Positions 15,217 to 23,507 of a DNA stretch of 64,000 nt are shown piece by piece. Numbering within the stretch: the first letter of the stretch is position 1; the number at the start of each line of letters is the position of its first letter. A model generated the notes under the pieces. It did not search any database, was not told the origin of the DNA, and saw nothing but the letters and a program-made list of their open reading frames with translations. This DNA is from UBA2020 sp964551435 (lineage in GTDB: Bacteria > Pseudomonadota > Alphaproteobacteria > Micavibrionales > UBA2020): contig CAZKBS010000004.1 in NCBI GenBank assembly GCA_964551435.1, positions 62,001-126,000 of the forward strand. Direction: 5' to 3'. The position numbers and the translations under genes were made by a program.

Positions 15217-15531
15217 GAGACACCTCTGTTTTTTGTTATTTGTGAATATTGCGAAGTCAGGATTGAAGAGTTTGTAGTTCTTTAAAGCGGCTTCGACATC
15301 TACCAAGGTATCTTGTGCGGCGCACAAAAGTCAAGAACTTGTTGTTTTTAAACGATAAATGGGCATCATAGTACCCCATGCAGCAATCCTGCAGCATTTT
15401 TAAACACGCCGCTTGAAATTTAATTGCGCCTGATTTTGCTGCCTGCACCGCCGACTCGTCGCCGCGGTATGCGCGCAGGATACCGGCGCGGCGGGGTTGA
15501 TTTTCCCCCGCCGATCGGGAATGATCCCGCT
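15217..15531. other. Intergenic region between two divergent genes
   Basis: This 315-nt stretch holds the minus-strand promoter at 15307-15334 and an AT-rich segment at about 15340-15420 that may hold signals for the plus-strand ankyrin gene. I see no convincing gene in it. Confidence 0.5.
15307..15334 (-). promoter_or_regulatory. Promoter with palindromic operator in the spacer
   Basis: On the minus strand TTGACT (15334-15329) and GATACC (15312-15307) are 16 nt apart. The spacer contains the perfect 15-bp palindrome TTGTGCG-G-CGCACAA at 15313-15327. It would drive the 125-aa gene with a leader of about 80-90 nt. The palindrome is well placed for a repressor. Confidence 0.5.
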
Positions 15532-16021
15532 ATGGCAAATAAACAAACCCCCTCCGCGCCGTTCAATCCTGCGGCGCTGCCGCCTGATGCGGCGTTTTTC
15601 GACCGCATCCGTGCGGGCGACGTCGGGGCTGTCAAAAACGTGCTGCACACGCGCAAGGGCGCGGCGGGCTGGCAGCAAACATCGAACGGGCAGAGCGGCC
15701 TGCACGTCGCCGCCATGACGGGACACCGCAAAATCGCGGCGGAGCTGGTGAAAGCCGGCGCGGCGGTCGAGGCGCGCGATCATCTGGGCCGCACGCCGCT
15801 GGCGCAGGCGGCGCGCAGCGGCCAGCATAACCTTGTCGATTTCCTGCTGCTGCAAAAAGCCGATATCCACGCGCAGGATAAAAGCGGACAGGCGCGGGGC
15901 TACCGCAGACCCTGCAACCGCCGCCGCGGCGCCGGAAGAATCCGCGTCGCCGCCGCACGAAACGGCACGCGATATCGCGCCGCTCAAACCCCTCAATCTC
16001 CGCAAGCGCGCGCCGCGCTGA
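15532..16021 (+). pseudogene. Ankyrin-repeat protein gene with a frameshift
   Basis: From ATG 15532 the frame encodes two clear ankyrin units (NGQSGLHVAAMTGHRKIAAE and LGRTPLAQAARSGQHNLVDF) and the start of a third. Near the GGGG run at 15896-15899 the coding frame shifts. The expected C-terminus, with TADPATAAAAPEESAS and ending ARDIAPLKPLNLRKRAPR, lies in another frame and stops at 16019-16021. Removing one G restores a continuous product of about 162 aa. The in-frame read-through instead runs to 16341 with implausible sequence. The tail resembles that of the ankyrin gene at 20286. A sequencing error is possible. Confidence 0.7.
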
Positions 16022-16554
16022 TCGGCGGTGCGAAGCCTGTTTTGCGCGGCTTTGGATGTGTTAAGCGTTTTTTAAGCCGGCGCGGGTATTCTGAAAGCAT
16101 CTCCGCTTTGAAACGTCGCTTCGGAATTTTTGTACCGGAAATTTCAGTCGGAAACCTGTGGATAAGTCCTGAGGGGCTTGAGATATGGGACGAAAGTTAC
16201 CATATCTTTATAAACAAAAAACCTTTTTATCCCTTCTGCGTGTATGCGGGCGCAGCGGGTACAACTTATGTTTTTAGGCCGGAAATTTTTTTCGACGGCA
16301 TATGCGCGACATTTGTTCGGAATGGGCATGGGTCAAGATAAAAATGGCACAGGCGTGAAAATTTTTTGCTGCAGCGTTTCTGGACAGCCCCCCAAGATGT
16401 GGTATGCTTTCAACTGTTGGGCACAAGAGTTAGTGCTTATGGGGTCTAACTCCTTGTTTCCCGACAGGCTCTTGAAATCATCCACAGATTCACCTGGGCC
16501 CGAAGCGAAAAAACAAGAAAAATAATAATTATGTATTATGGGGAGACACAATCG
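16022..16554 (+). promoter_or_regulatory. Long leader/intergenic region upstream of nrdA
   Basis: The 533-nt region has no convincing gene. It becomes AT-rich from about 16200, with TATAAA-like sequence at 16210-16218. It also carries a stable hairpin at 16423-16457, a GATTC (GANTC) at 16487-16491 and a GGGGAG ribosome site at 16540-16545. I could not find a paired NrdR box. The distance and structure suggest post-transcriptional or cell-cycle control of the reductase genes, which is inference. Confidence 0.5.
16423..16457 (+). promoter_or_regulatory. Stable hairpin in the nrdA leader
   Basis: ACAAGAGTTAG at 16423-16433 pairs with CTAACTCCTTGT at 16446-16457, with one bulged base and a 12-nt loop. 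It is followed by TTTCCC rather than a long T-tract and lies about 100 nt before the nrdA start codon. Confidence 0.5.
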
Positions 16555-18378
16555 ATGTTCGATGTCGCACAACTTGCGAAAGGCGCCAAGGTTCAGATCG
16601 ACCGTTCCCGCGATTCCTATTTGACGGAATTCGGCAAGGCCACTCTGCTCGACCGTTATCTCCTGCCCGGCGAGACGTTCCAGGACCTCTTCGCCCGCGT
16701 GGCCATGTACTATGGCGACGATACGGCCCATGCCCAGCGTTTGTACGACTACATCTCCAAACTGTGGTTCATGCCCGCAACCCCCGTGCTGTCCAACGGC
16801 GGCACCGAACGCGGCCTGCCCATTTCCTGCTTCCTCAATGAATGCGACGACAGTCTGCAGGGCATCGTCGACCTGTGGAACGAAAACGTCTGGCTCGCCT
16901 CGCGCGGCGGCGGTATCGGCTCCTACTGGGGCAACCTGCGTTCCATCGGTGAAAAAGTCGGCCGCAACGGCAAGACCTCCGGCATCATCCCCTTCATCCG
17001 CGTGCAGGATTCCCTGACGCTGGCGATTTCCCAAGGCTCGCTGCGCCGTGGCTCCGCCGCCGTCTATCTGCCGGTCTGGCACCCCGAGATCGAAGATTTC
17101 GTCGAAATCCGCAAACCCTCCGGCGGCGACCCGAACCGCAAGGCGCTCAACCTGCACCACGGTATCGTGATTTCCGACGCCTTCATGCGCGCCGTTGAAA
17201 AAGACGAAGAATGGGCGCTGCTGTCGCCGAAAGACGGCGCTGTTGTGTCCCGCGTTTCCGCCCGCAACCTCTGGATCCGTATCCTGACCGCGCGCATCGA
17301 AACCGGCGAGCCCTATATCATCTACGGCGATACCGTCAACCGCGCCATCCCCGAACACCACAAGCTTGCGGGCCTCAACGTGAAAATGTCGAACCTCTGC
17401 AGCGAAATCACGCTGCCGACGGGCAAAGACCATCACGGCCAGGAACGCACGGCGGTGTGCTGCCTGTCCTCCCTCAACCTCGAAAACTACGAGGAGTGGG
17501 AAGACCACCCGATGATCATCGAGGACATCATGCGTTTCCTCGACAACGTGCTCGAAGACTTCATCCGCAAAGCGCCCGACAGCATGATGCGCGCGAAATA
17601 CTCCGCCATGCGCGAACGTTCGGTCGGTCTTGGTGTGATGGGTTTCCACTCCTTCCTGCAATCCAAGATGATTCCGATGGAATCCGTCATGGCGAAGGTC
17701 TGGAACAAGCGCATGTTCAAGCACATCAAGGCGCAGGCCGATGCCGCTTCCGTCAAGCTGGCGCACGAGCGCGGCCCGTGCCCCGATGCCAAAGAATACG
17801 GCATCATGGAGCGCTTCTCGAACAAGATGGCGATTGCGCCCACGGCGTCCATCTCCATCATCACCGGCGGCGCAAGCCCGGGTATCGAGCCGAACTCCGC
17901 CAACGCCTATACGCATAAAACGCTCTCTGGCTCGTTCTTTGTACGCAACAAGTACCTTGAACAGCTTTTGGAGCAAAAAGGCCTCAACAACGAAGACGTC
18001 TGGTCGAACATCATCACCAACGAAGGTTCCGTCCAGCATCTCGACTTCCTGTCGCAGGATGAAAAAGACGTGTTCAAAACCGCGTTCGAGCTGGACCAGC
18101 GCTGGCTCATCGAACACGCGGCCGACCGCACGCCCTATATCTGCCAGGCGCAGTCGCTCAACGTTTTCCTGCCCGCGGACGTGCACAAGCGCGACCTGCA
18201 CCAGATTCACTGGATGGCATGGAAAAAGGGTGTCAAATCGCTTTACTACTGCCGCTCCAAGTCGATCCAGCGTGCCGAAAGCGCGAATGGCGGCGACGGA
18301 CGCCTGAAAATCGCCACCAGCGCGACCGCAGGCGAAGGCGGGGCAACCAAGTACGACGAGTGCCTGGCCTGCCAGTAA
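16555..18378 (+). CDS. nrdA: Ribonucleoside-diphosphate reductase, large (alpha) subunit
   Basis: Class I catalytic subunit that reduces ribonucleoside diphosphates for DNA synthesis. Active-site elements are visible: the first redox Cys in GLPISCFLNEC, NLCSEITLP with the thiyl-radical Cys and its Asn/Glu partners, CCLSSLNLE with the second redox Cys, PTASISIITGGASPGIEP, the YYC stretch near the end, and a CxxC-type tail ECLACQ. I chose ATG 16555 (GGGGAG 9 nt upstream) over ATG 16531. At 607 aa it is short and lacks an N-terminal ATP-cone, so activity regulation by dATP through that domain is not expected. Confidence 0.95.
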   Translation: MFDVAQLAKGAKVQIDRSRDSYLTEFGKATLLDRYLLPGETFQDLFARVAMYYGDDTAHAQRLYDYISKLWFMPATPVLSNGGTERGLPISCFLNECDDSLQGIVDLWNENVWLASRGGGIGSYWGNLRSIGEKVGRNGKTSGIIPFIRVQDSLTLAISQGSLRRGSAAVYLPVWHPEIEDFVEIRKPSGGDPNRKALNLHHGIVISDAFMRAVEKDEEWALLSPKDGAVVSRVSARNLWIRILTARIETGEPYIIYGDTVNRAIPEHHKLAGLNVKMSNLCSEITLPTGKDHHGQERTAVCCLSSLNLENYEEWEDHPMIIEDIMRFLDNVLEDFIRKAPDSMMRAKYSAMRERSVGLGVMGFHSFLQSKMIPMESVMAKVWNKRMFKHIKAQADAASVKLAHERGPCPDAKEYGIMERFSNKMAIAPTASISIITGGASPGIEPNSANAYTHKTLSGSFFVRNKYLEQLLEQKGLNNEDVWSNIITNEGSVQHLDFLSQDEKDVFKTAFELDQRWLIEHAADRTPYICQAQSLNVFLPADVHKRDLHQIHWMAWKKGVKSLYYCRSKSIQRAESANGGDGRLKIATSATAGEGGATKYDECLACQ

Positions 18379-18490
18379 GCGGCGAGAGGATATCAATCCG
18401 CATAACAACATAAAGCGCAGGGGCGGAACCAACCGCGCCGCAATAAAAAACGAAGCAACCGAAGCGAAGTTCACTTGGGGAGGAACCATC

Positions 18491-18670
18491 ATGCACGTTT
18501 TGACATCTGCTGAACTGAAAACACTGTCCATCATCGGCAATCCCGAAAGCTGCGACGCCATGCCGCGCAACCATCTGGAAAAGCTCTACCGTCTCGACCT
18601 TATCGAGCCGGGCCGCTGCGGCCCCGCGCTGTCGTCAAAAGGGCAGGAGATACTGTTCAGCCGTAAATAA
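18491..18670 (+). CDS. 59-aa winged-helix-like protein between nrdA and nrdB
   Basis: A strong GGGGAGGAA sits about 5 nt before ATG 18491. The peptide begins MHVLTSAELKTLSIIG, continues with AMPRNHLEKLYRLDLIEPGR and ends with SSKGQEILFSRK. The helix, turn, helix, then LDLIEP and ALSSKGQEIL, is the pattern of a miniature winged-helix domain, in which the second block forms the wing. It could bind DNA or the reductase. It lies 112 nt after nrdA and 104 nt before nrdB, so it is very likely in the same transcript. Not recognised as a named family. Confidence 0.65.
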   Translation: MHVLTSAELKTLSIIGNPESCDAMPRNHLEKLYRLDLIEPGRCGPALSSKGQEILFSRK

Positions 18671-18774
18671 AGGCCTATATTAGCGCCCAGCCACAGGCCG
18701 CGCGCATACACGCTTCCTGCCGGCGCTGTGCAAATGCACAAGCCGGCAGGCGCATCTTAAAAAAGGAAAACTCC

Positions 18775-19761
18775 ATGTCCCGTCTTCTGACCGAAAACCA
18801 TGTCTACAAACCCTTCTCCTACCCCTGGGCCTATGAAGCCTGGCTGACGCAGCAGCGTCTGCACTGGCTGCCCGAAGAAGTGCCGATGGCCGAAGACGTG
18901 CGCGACTGGAAACAGAAACTGACGCCGGCGGAAAAAAACCTGCTGACGCAGATCTTCCGCTTTTTCACGCAGGCCGACGTCGAGGTCAACAACTGCTACA
19001 TGCAGCACTACGCGCGCGTGTTCAAACCGACGGAAGTTCTGATGATGCTGGTCGGTTTCTCCAACATCGAAACCATCCATATCGCGGCGTATTCGCACCT
19101 GCTCGATACCATCGGCATGCCCGAAGTCGAATATCAGGCTTTTCTGAAATACAAGGAAATGAAAGACAAGTTCGACTACATGCAGGGCTTTAACGTCAAC
19201 TCCAAGCGCGACATCGCCATGACCATGGCCGTGTTCGGCGGCTTTACCGAAGGCCTGCAGCTTTTCGCATCCTTCGCGATGCTGATGAACTTCCCGCGCT
19301 TCAACAAAATGAAAGGCATGGGCCAGATCGTCACGTGGTCGGTGCGCGATGAAACCCTGCACACGCTGTCGGTCATCCGCCTGTTTAAAACCTTCATCGA
19401 GGAAAACCCGGAAGTCTGGACGGAAGACCTAAAGCACGACATCACCGAAGCGTGCAAAACCATCATCCACCACGAAGACGCCTTCATCGATCTGGCGTTC
19501 GAAATGGGCGGCATCGAGGGGCTGACGGCGCAGGAAGTGAAAGATTACATCCGCTACATCGGCGACCGCCGCCTCACGCAGCTGGGCCTGACGCCGGTTT
19601 TCGGCATCGAGAAAAACCCGCTGCCGTGGATGGACGCGATGCTGAACGGTGCGGAGCACACCAACTTCTTCGAAAACCGCGCGACGGAATACTCCAAAGC
19701 CTCGACGCAAGGTTCGTGGGAAGAGGCTTTCGCGGACGAAATCTTCAAGGCCTCCGCTTGA
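18775..19761 (+). CDS. nrdB: Ribonucleoside-diphosphate reductase, small (beta) subunit
   Basis: Builds the radical cofactor for NrdA. Di-metal ligands and the radical site are in place: an acidic residue in FTQADVEVNN, the E-x-x-H-x-x-x-Y block in NIETIHIAAYSHLL (Tyr is the radical residue), Glu in GGFTEGLQLF, and E-x-x-H in RDETLHTLSV. At 328 aa it has normal length. The C-terminus ends in an acidic and hydrophobic stretch that would dock on NrdA. GGAAAAC-type ribosome bases precede ATG 18775. A strong terminator follows at 19789. Confidence 0.96.
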   Translation: MSRLLTENHVYKPFSYPWAYEAWLTQQRLHWLPEEVPMAEDVRDWKQKLTPAEKNLLTQIFRFFTQADVEVNNCYMQHYARVFKPTEVLMMLVGFSNIETIHIAAYSHLLDTIGMPEVEYQAFLKYKEMKDKFDYMQGFNVNSKRDIAMTMAVFGGFTEGLQLFASFAMLMNFPRFNKMKGMGQIVTWSVRDETLHTLSVIRLFKTFIEENPEVWTEDLKHDITEACKTIIHHEDAFIDLAFEMGGIEGLTAQEVKDYIRYIGDRRLTQLGLTPVFGIEKNPLPWMDAMLNGAEHTNFFENRATEYSKASTQGSWEEAFADEIFKASA

Positions 19762-19788
19762 TATCTGTTTACTCCTGGCACTTACAAG

Positions 19789-19819
19789 AAAACCCCCGGC
19801 ACGGCGGCTGGGGGTTTTT
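19789..19819 (+). terminator. Rho-independent terminator after nrdB
   Basis: AAAACCCCC at 19789-19797 pairs with GGGGGTTTTT at 19810-19819 around a GC-rich loop, ending the nrdA-nrdB transcript. Confidence 0.85.
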
Positions 19820-19841
19820 CTTTCGCGTCATTTCTGCGTGC

Positions 19842-20141
19842 TTATTTCAAGCGGCGCGGCTTAATTTTCATTTGCGGCACGCTGATGTCGTTTTTGAGCA
19901 TGGAGGCACGCTCCTTGCTCAGCGCGCGGTCTTCGATAGAGGCCCGCCAGAAATCTTCTTCAGACAACGGCTGGCCGTGCCAGAACCACTCTTTTTCGCC
20001 ATTCTTGTTCTCAATCGCAGGGCCGTCTTGTCTATGCAGTACGCCATCCAGTCGCCATTCAACCGTGCCGTCACTACGGGTTTGCGCTTCCGCGCCGTGG
20101 GAAGAAGCGGCGCTCTTTTGAAATTGTGGTTTTGCGGTCAT
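19842..20141 (-). CDS. Small unknown protein with HRxDGPA motif, 99 aa
   Basis: The middle reads VEWRLDGVLHRQDGPAIE followed by EKEWFWHGQPLSEEDF. This is a single unit of the repeat seen in short bacterial and phage-like proteins with repeated 'LHRxDGPA' blocks. The C-terminus is basic (MKIKPRRLK). It has no signal peptide. It lies alone between the nrdB terminator and an ankyrin gene. A binding or structural role is possible, but no function is assigned. Confidence 0.65.
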   Translation of the reverse strand: MTAKPQFQKSAASSHGAEAQTRSDGTVEWRLDGVLHRQDGPAIENKNGEKEWFWHGQPLSEEDFWRASIEDRALSKERASMLKNDISVPQMKIKPRRLK

Positions 20142-20285
20142 GTTTTTTGCGGATCGTATAGGTGGTTTTCGATATTTAAATATACATAATATTTACGGCT
20201 TTGTAAAGAAAAAGTTGCGGCAACGTTCACGGATGGTTAAAAAGTATTTTATATTTCAGATGGTTAATCGATTGCGGCAGGGGGG

Positions 20286-20789
20286 TTAACGTCGCCCCTG
20301 CCCATTATTGCCGCCGCCGCGCCGCGCCGGGCGTTTGTGGATATTGACAGGTTTCAGCGGCGTGAAATCGCGGCGGGAACGCATATCGCCCAGCTCTTCG
20401 ATGAGTTTGGCGCGTGCGGCGTCCTGCGCTTTTTTCAGTGTCTCGATCACCTGTTTGTTTTTGTTTCTGACCGCGACATCCATGGCCGAGAGGCCGTCTT
20501 TTCCGCGTGCATTCAGGTTCGGCTCGCGTTTGATAATCGCTTCAAGAATACGCAGGCGTCCCGAATGCGCCGCCCATATCAGCGCCGTGCGGCCCTGTTC
20601 GGCATCGGTCACGCTCACGTCCGCGCCTTTGTCGAGCAGCTCCTGCGCGCGCTGGTTGATATTGAGGTTCTGCGACGCCCCATCCATCGGCCGGCGCGCA
20701 AGGTCAATCAGCTCCTGCCCCAGTGCCTTGCGGTCGAGGGGGGTAAAGGCGCTGCTGCTGGCGGCGTTGAAAGCGTTGCTGAGACTCAT
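20286..20789 (-). CDS. Ankyrin-repeat protein, 167 aa
   Basis: After a polar N-terminus, residues about 45-120 form two to three ankyrin units: NQRAQELLDKGADVSVTDAE, GRTALIWAAHSGRLRILEAI and DGLSAMDVAVRNKNKQVIE. A charged helix follows, then the tail DFTPLKPVNIHKRPARR and a Gly/Arg-rich end. The tail resembles that of the frameshifted ankyrin gene at 15532. Likely a cytoplasmic protein-interaction module. The ATG at 20789 begins the conserved N-terminus. Confidence 0.85.
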   Translation of the reverse strand: MSLSNAFNAASSSAFTPLDRKALGQELIDLARRPMDGASQNLNINQRAQELLDKGADVSVTDAEQGRTALIWAAHSGRLRILEAIIKREPNLNARGKDGLSAMDVAVRNKNKQVIETLKKAQDAARAKLIEELGDMRSRRDFTPLKPVNIHKRPARRGGGNNGQGRR

Positions 20790-20862
20790 GATTGTCCGTC
20801 GCTGTGTCCAAAGAATACAGCGCCATTATACCAATATTGGCTGAACAGGGGGTTAATATCCG

Positions 20863-21357
20863 TTACTTGACAGGCTTTTGGGTGCGGAAACGGTTGATAT
20901 CGTTCTGCAATTCGTCAACCTCGGCACAGTAGGTGCCGGCGCAGATATAGATCATCGCCTGCAGCTGCTCCATCGCGCGGGCAAGGTCGCCGTCTTCCAG
21001 CCACAGATTCCCGATGTATTTATTCGCACCCAGATGCTGCGGGCTGAAGGCGAGGGCGGTGCGGTAATTCTCCCGCGCCTTTTTCTTGTCGCCGAGTTTT
21101 TGATAGGCATAACCGCGATAGACATAGGCATCCGCGCTTTGCGGGTGGCGCTGCAGCACGCCGCCCAGCACGTCGAGTGCCTGCGTATACTTGCCCGTCG
21201 CCAGATAATATTCGGCGGTAATCAGGCCTGAATCTTCGCGGAACGGTACCTCGGCCGCTTTGGCGACGTCGTCGTTATTCGCACGCACGGGCGAGGTGGC
21301 CATGAACAGGGCGCAGCCAAAAGCAAAAGTAAAAGCGGCAAGAAGCGGCAGGCGCAT
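20863..21357 (-). CDS. Secreted tetratricopeptide-repeat protein, 164 aa
   Basis: ATG 21357 gives a typical signal peptide (MRLPLLAAFTFAFGCALF, cleavage near PVRA). Residues about 45-130 contain at least two TPR units, with AEYYLATGKYTQALDVLGG and AYVYRGYAYQKLGDKKKARE. The C-terminus has two cysteines (ICAGTYCAEV) that could form a disulfide in the periplasm. Short TPR proteins of this type usually act as scaffolds. The gene starts 43 nt after the acylphosphatase stop, on the same strand, so the pair is probably an operon. Confidence 0.82.
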   Translation of the reverse strand: MRLPLLAAFTFAFGCALFMATSPVRANNDDVAKAAEVPFREDSGLITAEYYLATGKYTQALDVLGGVLQRHPQSADAYVYRGYAYQKLGDKKKARENYRTALAFSPQHLGANKYIGNLWLEDGDLARAMEQLQAMIYICAGTYCAEVDELQNDINRFRTQKPVK

Positions 21358-21399
21358 AACGCGGTCTTTCTGTGTCGGGGGCAAAGCGGCAGTAGCGGT

Positions 21400-21741
21400 T
21401 CAGGCCTCGACAGTGGCTTCGATGCGGAAATCCTCTATCAGGCCGTCGTATTCTGCGGGTTCAGCCTGCACCCTGTCAACACGCGCCATCAGCGGGCCAT
21501 GGCGGCAGGCGCGGATGAGATCTTCGACCTGACGCGGGTCGCCATGCAAAAGCCCCTCGACCGTGCCGTCGCTGCGGTTGCGCGTCCAGCCGCTGATGCC
21601 GCGCGAAAGGGCTTCGCCTTGCAGCCAGCGGCGGTAGCTGACGCCCTGCACGAAACCGAAAACCAGAATGCGCATGGTAATCTTGGGAATGCCGGGCGGC
21701 AGATCGGGCGGCGGTGTTTCGGGTATGTGTGTCGTTGTCAT
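21400..21741 (-). CDS. Acylphosphatase, 113 aa
   Basis: Hydrolyses acyl phosphates. The catalytic arginine is in GFVQGVSYRRWLQ and the catalytic asparagine in GWTRNRSDGTVEG, both in family order, followed by the usual alpha-beta core. About 20 proline-rich residues precede the domain. ATG 21741 is preceded by GGGAGG 8 nt upstream, which decides against a longer start. It is followed closely by the TPR gene. Confidence 0.9.
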   Translation of the reverse strand: MTTTHIPETPPPDLPPGIPKITMRILVFGFVQGVSYRRWLQGEALSRGISGWTRNRSDGTVEGLLHGDPRQVEDLIRACRHGPLMARVDRVQAEPAEYDGLIEDFRIEATVEA

Positions 21742-21899
21742 GGCACAATCCTCCCTGAGGCGCAAACGGACGGCGGCGCCATCCTGTTCCGGAAGTCAGA
21801 AAGTCTTTACTTTTAAAGTGTTTTTATTTTTATGAACACCATGTCGACAGAATAGGGTCTGCCGCCGTGCGTTCCTGCGTTGTGCCGCCAGTGAAATAA

Positions 21900-23327
21900 T
21901 TATTGCGCTGCCAGCACAAGGCAGCTGTCTTTCAGTATGCGGCAGGCTTGCGTGGCCTGATCGCGGCTGAGACCGGACAATCGGGCGCGGTAAATCACGC
22001 CGCGGCTGGTCATCAGCGGGGCGATGATATACTGGCTGCGCCCCGAAATCGTTTTGGGCAAACGCTCGCGCACGCCACGCAGGGCCGACAGCCCCGCGTC
22101 ATGCGTCGAAAACGCGCCGATTTGTATGGCCCATACATCGCTGCCCAGCGTCTGGCGCACAGGCCCGCTGTCTGCCGCGGGGGCGAGGTTGTGAATGATG
22201 CGCGGGCCTTTATTGGCCAGATTTTCCTTGATGAACAGGCTGTCGCTGCCGCTGCCATTTCTGTCGCCTTCCTGTACGCCGACAAGGCCGGTATTGATGT
22301 CGTCTTCATCGCTGCGCAGGGTGTTGTTCATGGCCACCTTGTTGCTGGCGAGCGCGCGGTCAACGGCGGTGACGGCAGCGGTATTGCCCGGTTTGCGCAC
22401 CGGCAGGCGGATATTCGGCACCGTGGCGGGGGCTGCGGCCAGTTGCTGCGGCTGCTGTTGCTGCTGTTCGATGCGGCGCGCGACTTGCGGCGTGCCCAGG
22501 CGGGCAAAGCCTGCATCCAGCAGGTCGGCCATATGTTCATTGCGCGAAGCGGCGGTGCGCCCGCCGAAGACCACGCCGATCAAACGGCGCCCGTCGCGCG
22601 CGGCGGATGCGACAAGGTTATAACCCGACGCCGCGACATAGCCGGTTTTGATGCCGTCCATGCCTTCGTAGCTTTCCATCAGGCGGTTGTGGTTGCGGTA
22701 AGTGTTGCCGGCATAGACGAATTTGTTGGTGCTGAAATAACGGTACTCCAGCGGGAAGTCGCGCATCAGCGCACGGCCCAGTATCGCCATGTCGCGCGCG
22801 GTCGAAATTTGCATCGGGTCGTGCAGGCCGTGCGCGTTGACGAAATGCGTGTTGCGCATGCCGAGCTGTTTTGCTTTTGCCGTCATCAGGCGCGCAAAGC
22901 GGAATTCGCTGCCCGCGATACCTTCGGCCAGAACGACCGAAATATCGTTGGCCGAACGGGTGACGAGGGACAGGATGGCGTCTTCGACGCGGATGCTTTC
23001 CCCCGGCTCGAGCCCGATTTTGGACGGCGGCTGCGATGCCGCGTGGCTGGAGACGCGCAGACGCTGCGTTTTACGCAGCTGGCCTTGCTGGATGGCTTCG
23101 AAGGTCAGATACAGCGTCATCATCTTGGTCAGCGACGCGGGGTGCAGGATTTTGTCGGGGTTGCTCTCGCTCACGACCACGCCGGTGGCGGCGTCGATAA
23201 CGATGGAGGCGTATTTGTCATTCGGCTGGTTGGCCTTTTTCTCGCCTTTACGGGCGGCGTCGGCGGTGCCCACGGCGAAGCAGGCCACAAGCAAGGCCGC
23301 AACAAGCATGAAAAAAAGCCGTTTCAC
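21900..23327 (-). CDS. D-alanyl-D-alanine carboxypeptidase (S11) with SPOR domain, 475 aa
   Basis: A signal peptide (cleavage near ADA, residue 24) leads to a penicillin-binding peptidase S11 domain with all three active-site motifs: SLTK (SxxK), SAN (SxN) and KTG. After a Gln-rich linker, residues about 385-475 form a SPOR-type domain (VWAIQIGAFSTHDAGLSAL to ARLSGLSRDQATQACRIL), which binds denuded peptidoglycan at division sites. The enzyme trims pentapeptides in the periplasm. It is 180 nt downstream of a second S11 gene, with a terminator between them. Confidence 0.93.
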   Translation of the reverse strand: MKRLFFMLVAALLVACFAVGTADAARKGEKKANQPNDKYASIVIDAATGVVVSESNPDKILHPASLTKMMTLYLTFEAIQQGQLRKTQRLRVSSHAASQPPSKIGLEPGESIRVEDAILSLVTRSANDISVVLAEGIAGSEFRFARLMTAKAKQLGMRNTHFVNAHGLHDPMQISTARDMAILGRALMRDFPLEYRYFSTNKFVYAGNTYRNHNRLMESYEGMDGIKTGYVAASGYNLVASAARDGRRLIGVVFGGRTAASRNEHMADLLDAGFARLGTPQVARRIEQQQQQPQQLAAAPATVPNIRLPVRKPGNTAAVTAVDRALASNKVAMNNTLRSDEDDINTGLVGVQEGDRNGSGSDSLFIKENLANKGPRIIHNLAPAADSGPVRQTLGSDVWAIQIGAFSTHDAGLSALRGVRERLPKTISGRSQYIIAPLMTSRGVIYRARLSGLSRDQATQACRILKDSCLVLAAQ

Positions 23328-23455
23328 GTCTCAAACCCTTTGTGCCCGGATTTTCCGGCGCAGTGAACCCCTTGGCATAAATGCGGTTTTTGCATTTACC
23401 CCTTCCTTAATATGGTAGGCCGCTTTGGCGGATTTGTCCAGTCGGGGCAAGCTGA

Positions 23456-23489
23456 AAAACACGGAAATATCTGGATATTTCCGCGTTTT
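23456..23489 (-). terminator. Hairpin terminator after the second D,D-carboxypeptidase
   Basis: AAATATC at 23465-23471 pairs with GATATTT at 23474-23480. The stem extends outward through CACGG/CCGCG-like bases to A/T tracts on both sides. It lies 18 nt past the stop of the 23508 gene. Confidence 0.7.
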
Positions 23490-23507
23490 GGGTCATTTCA
23501 GGCGGGC

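Noticed and set aside
16022..16341. Continuation of the ankyrin reading frame past 15905 to 16341
   Set aside because: After the G-run the frame loses ankyrin character; the tail found in the other frame matches a paralog.
16022..16554. NrdR boxes upstream of nrdA
   Set aside because: No pair of 16-bp boxes near the consensus could be found by eye; a profile search would decide.
16333..18570. 745-codon open frame on the minus strand across nrdA
   Set aside because: Antisense shadow of a GC-rich gene; no ribosome site or protein character, and nrdA is unmistakable.
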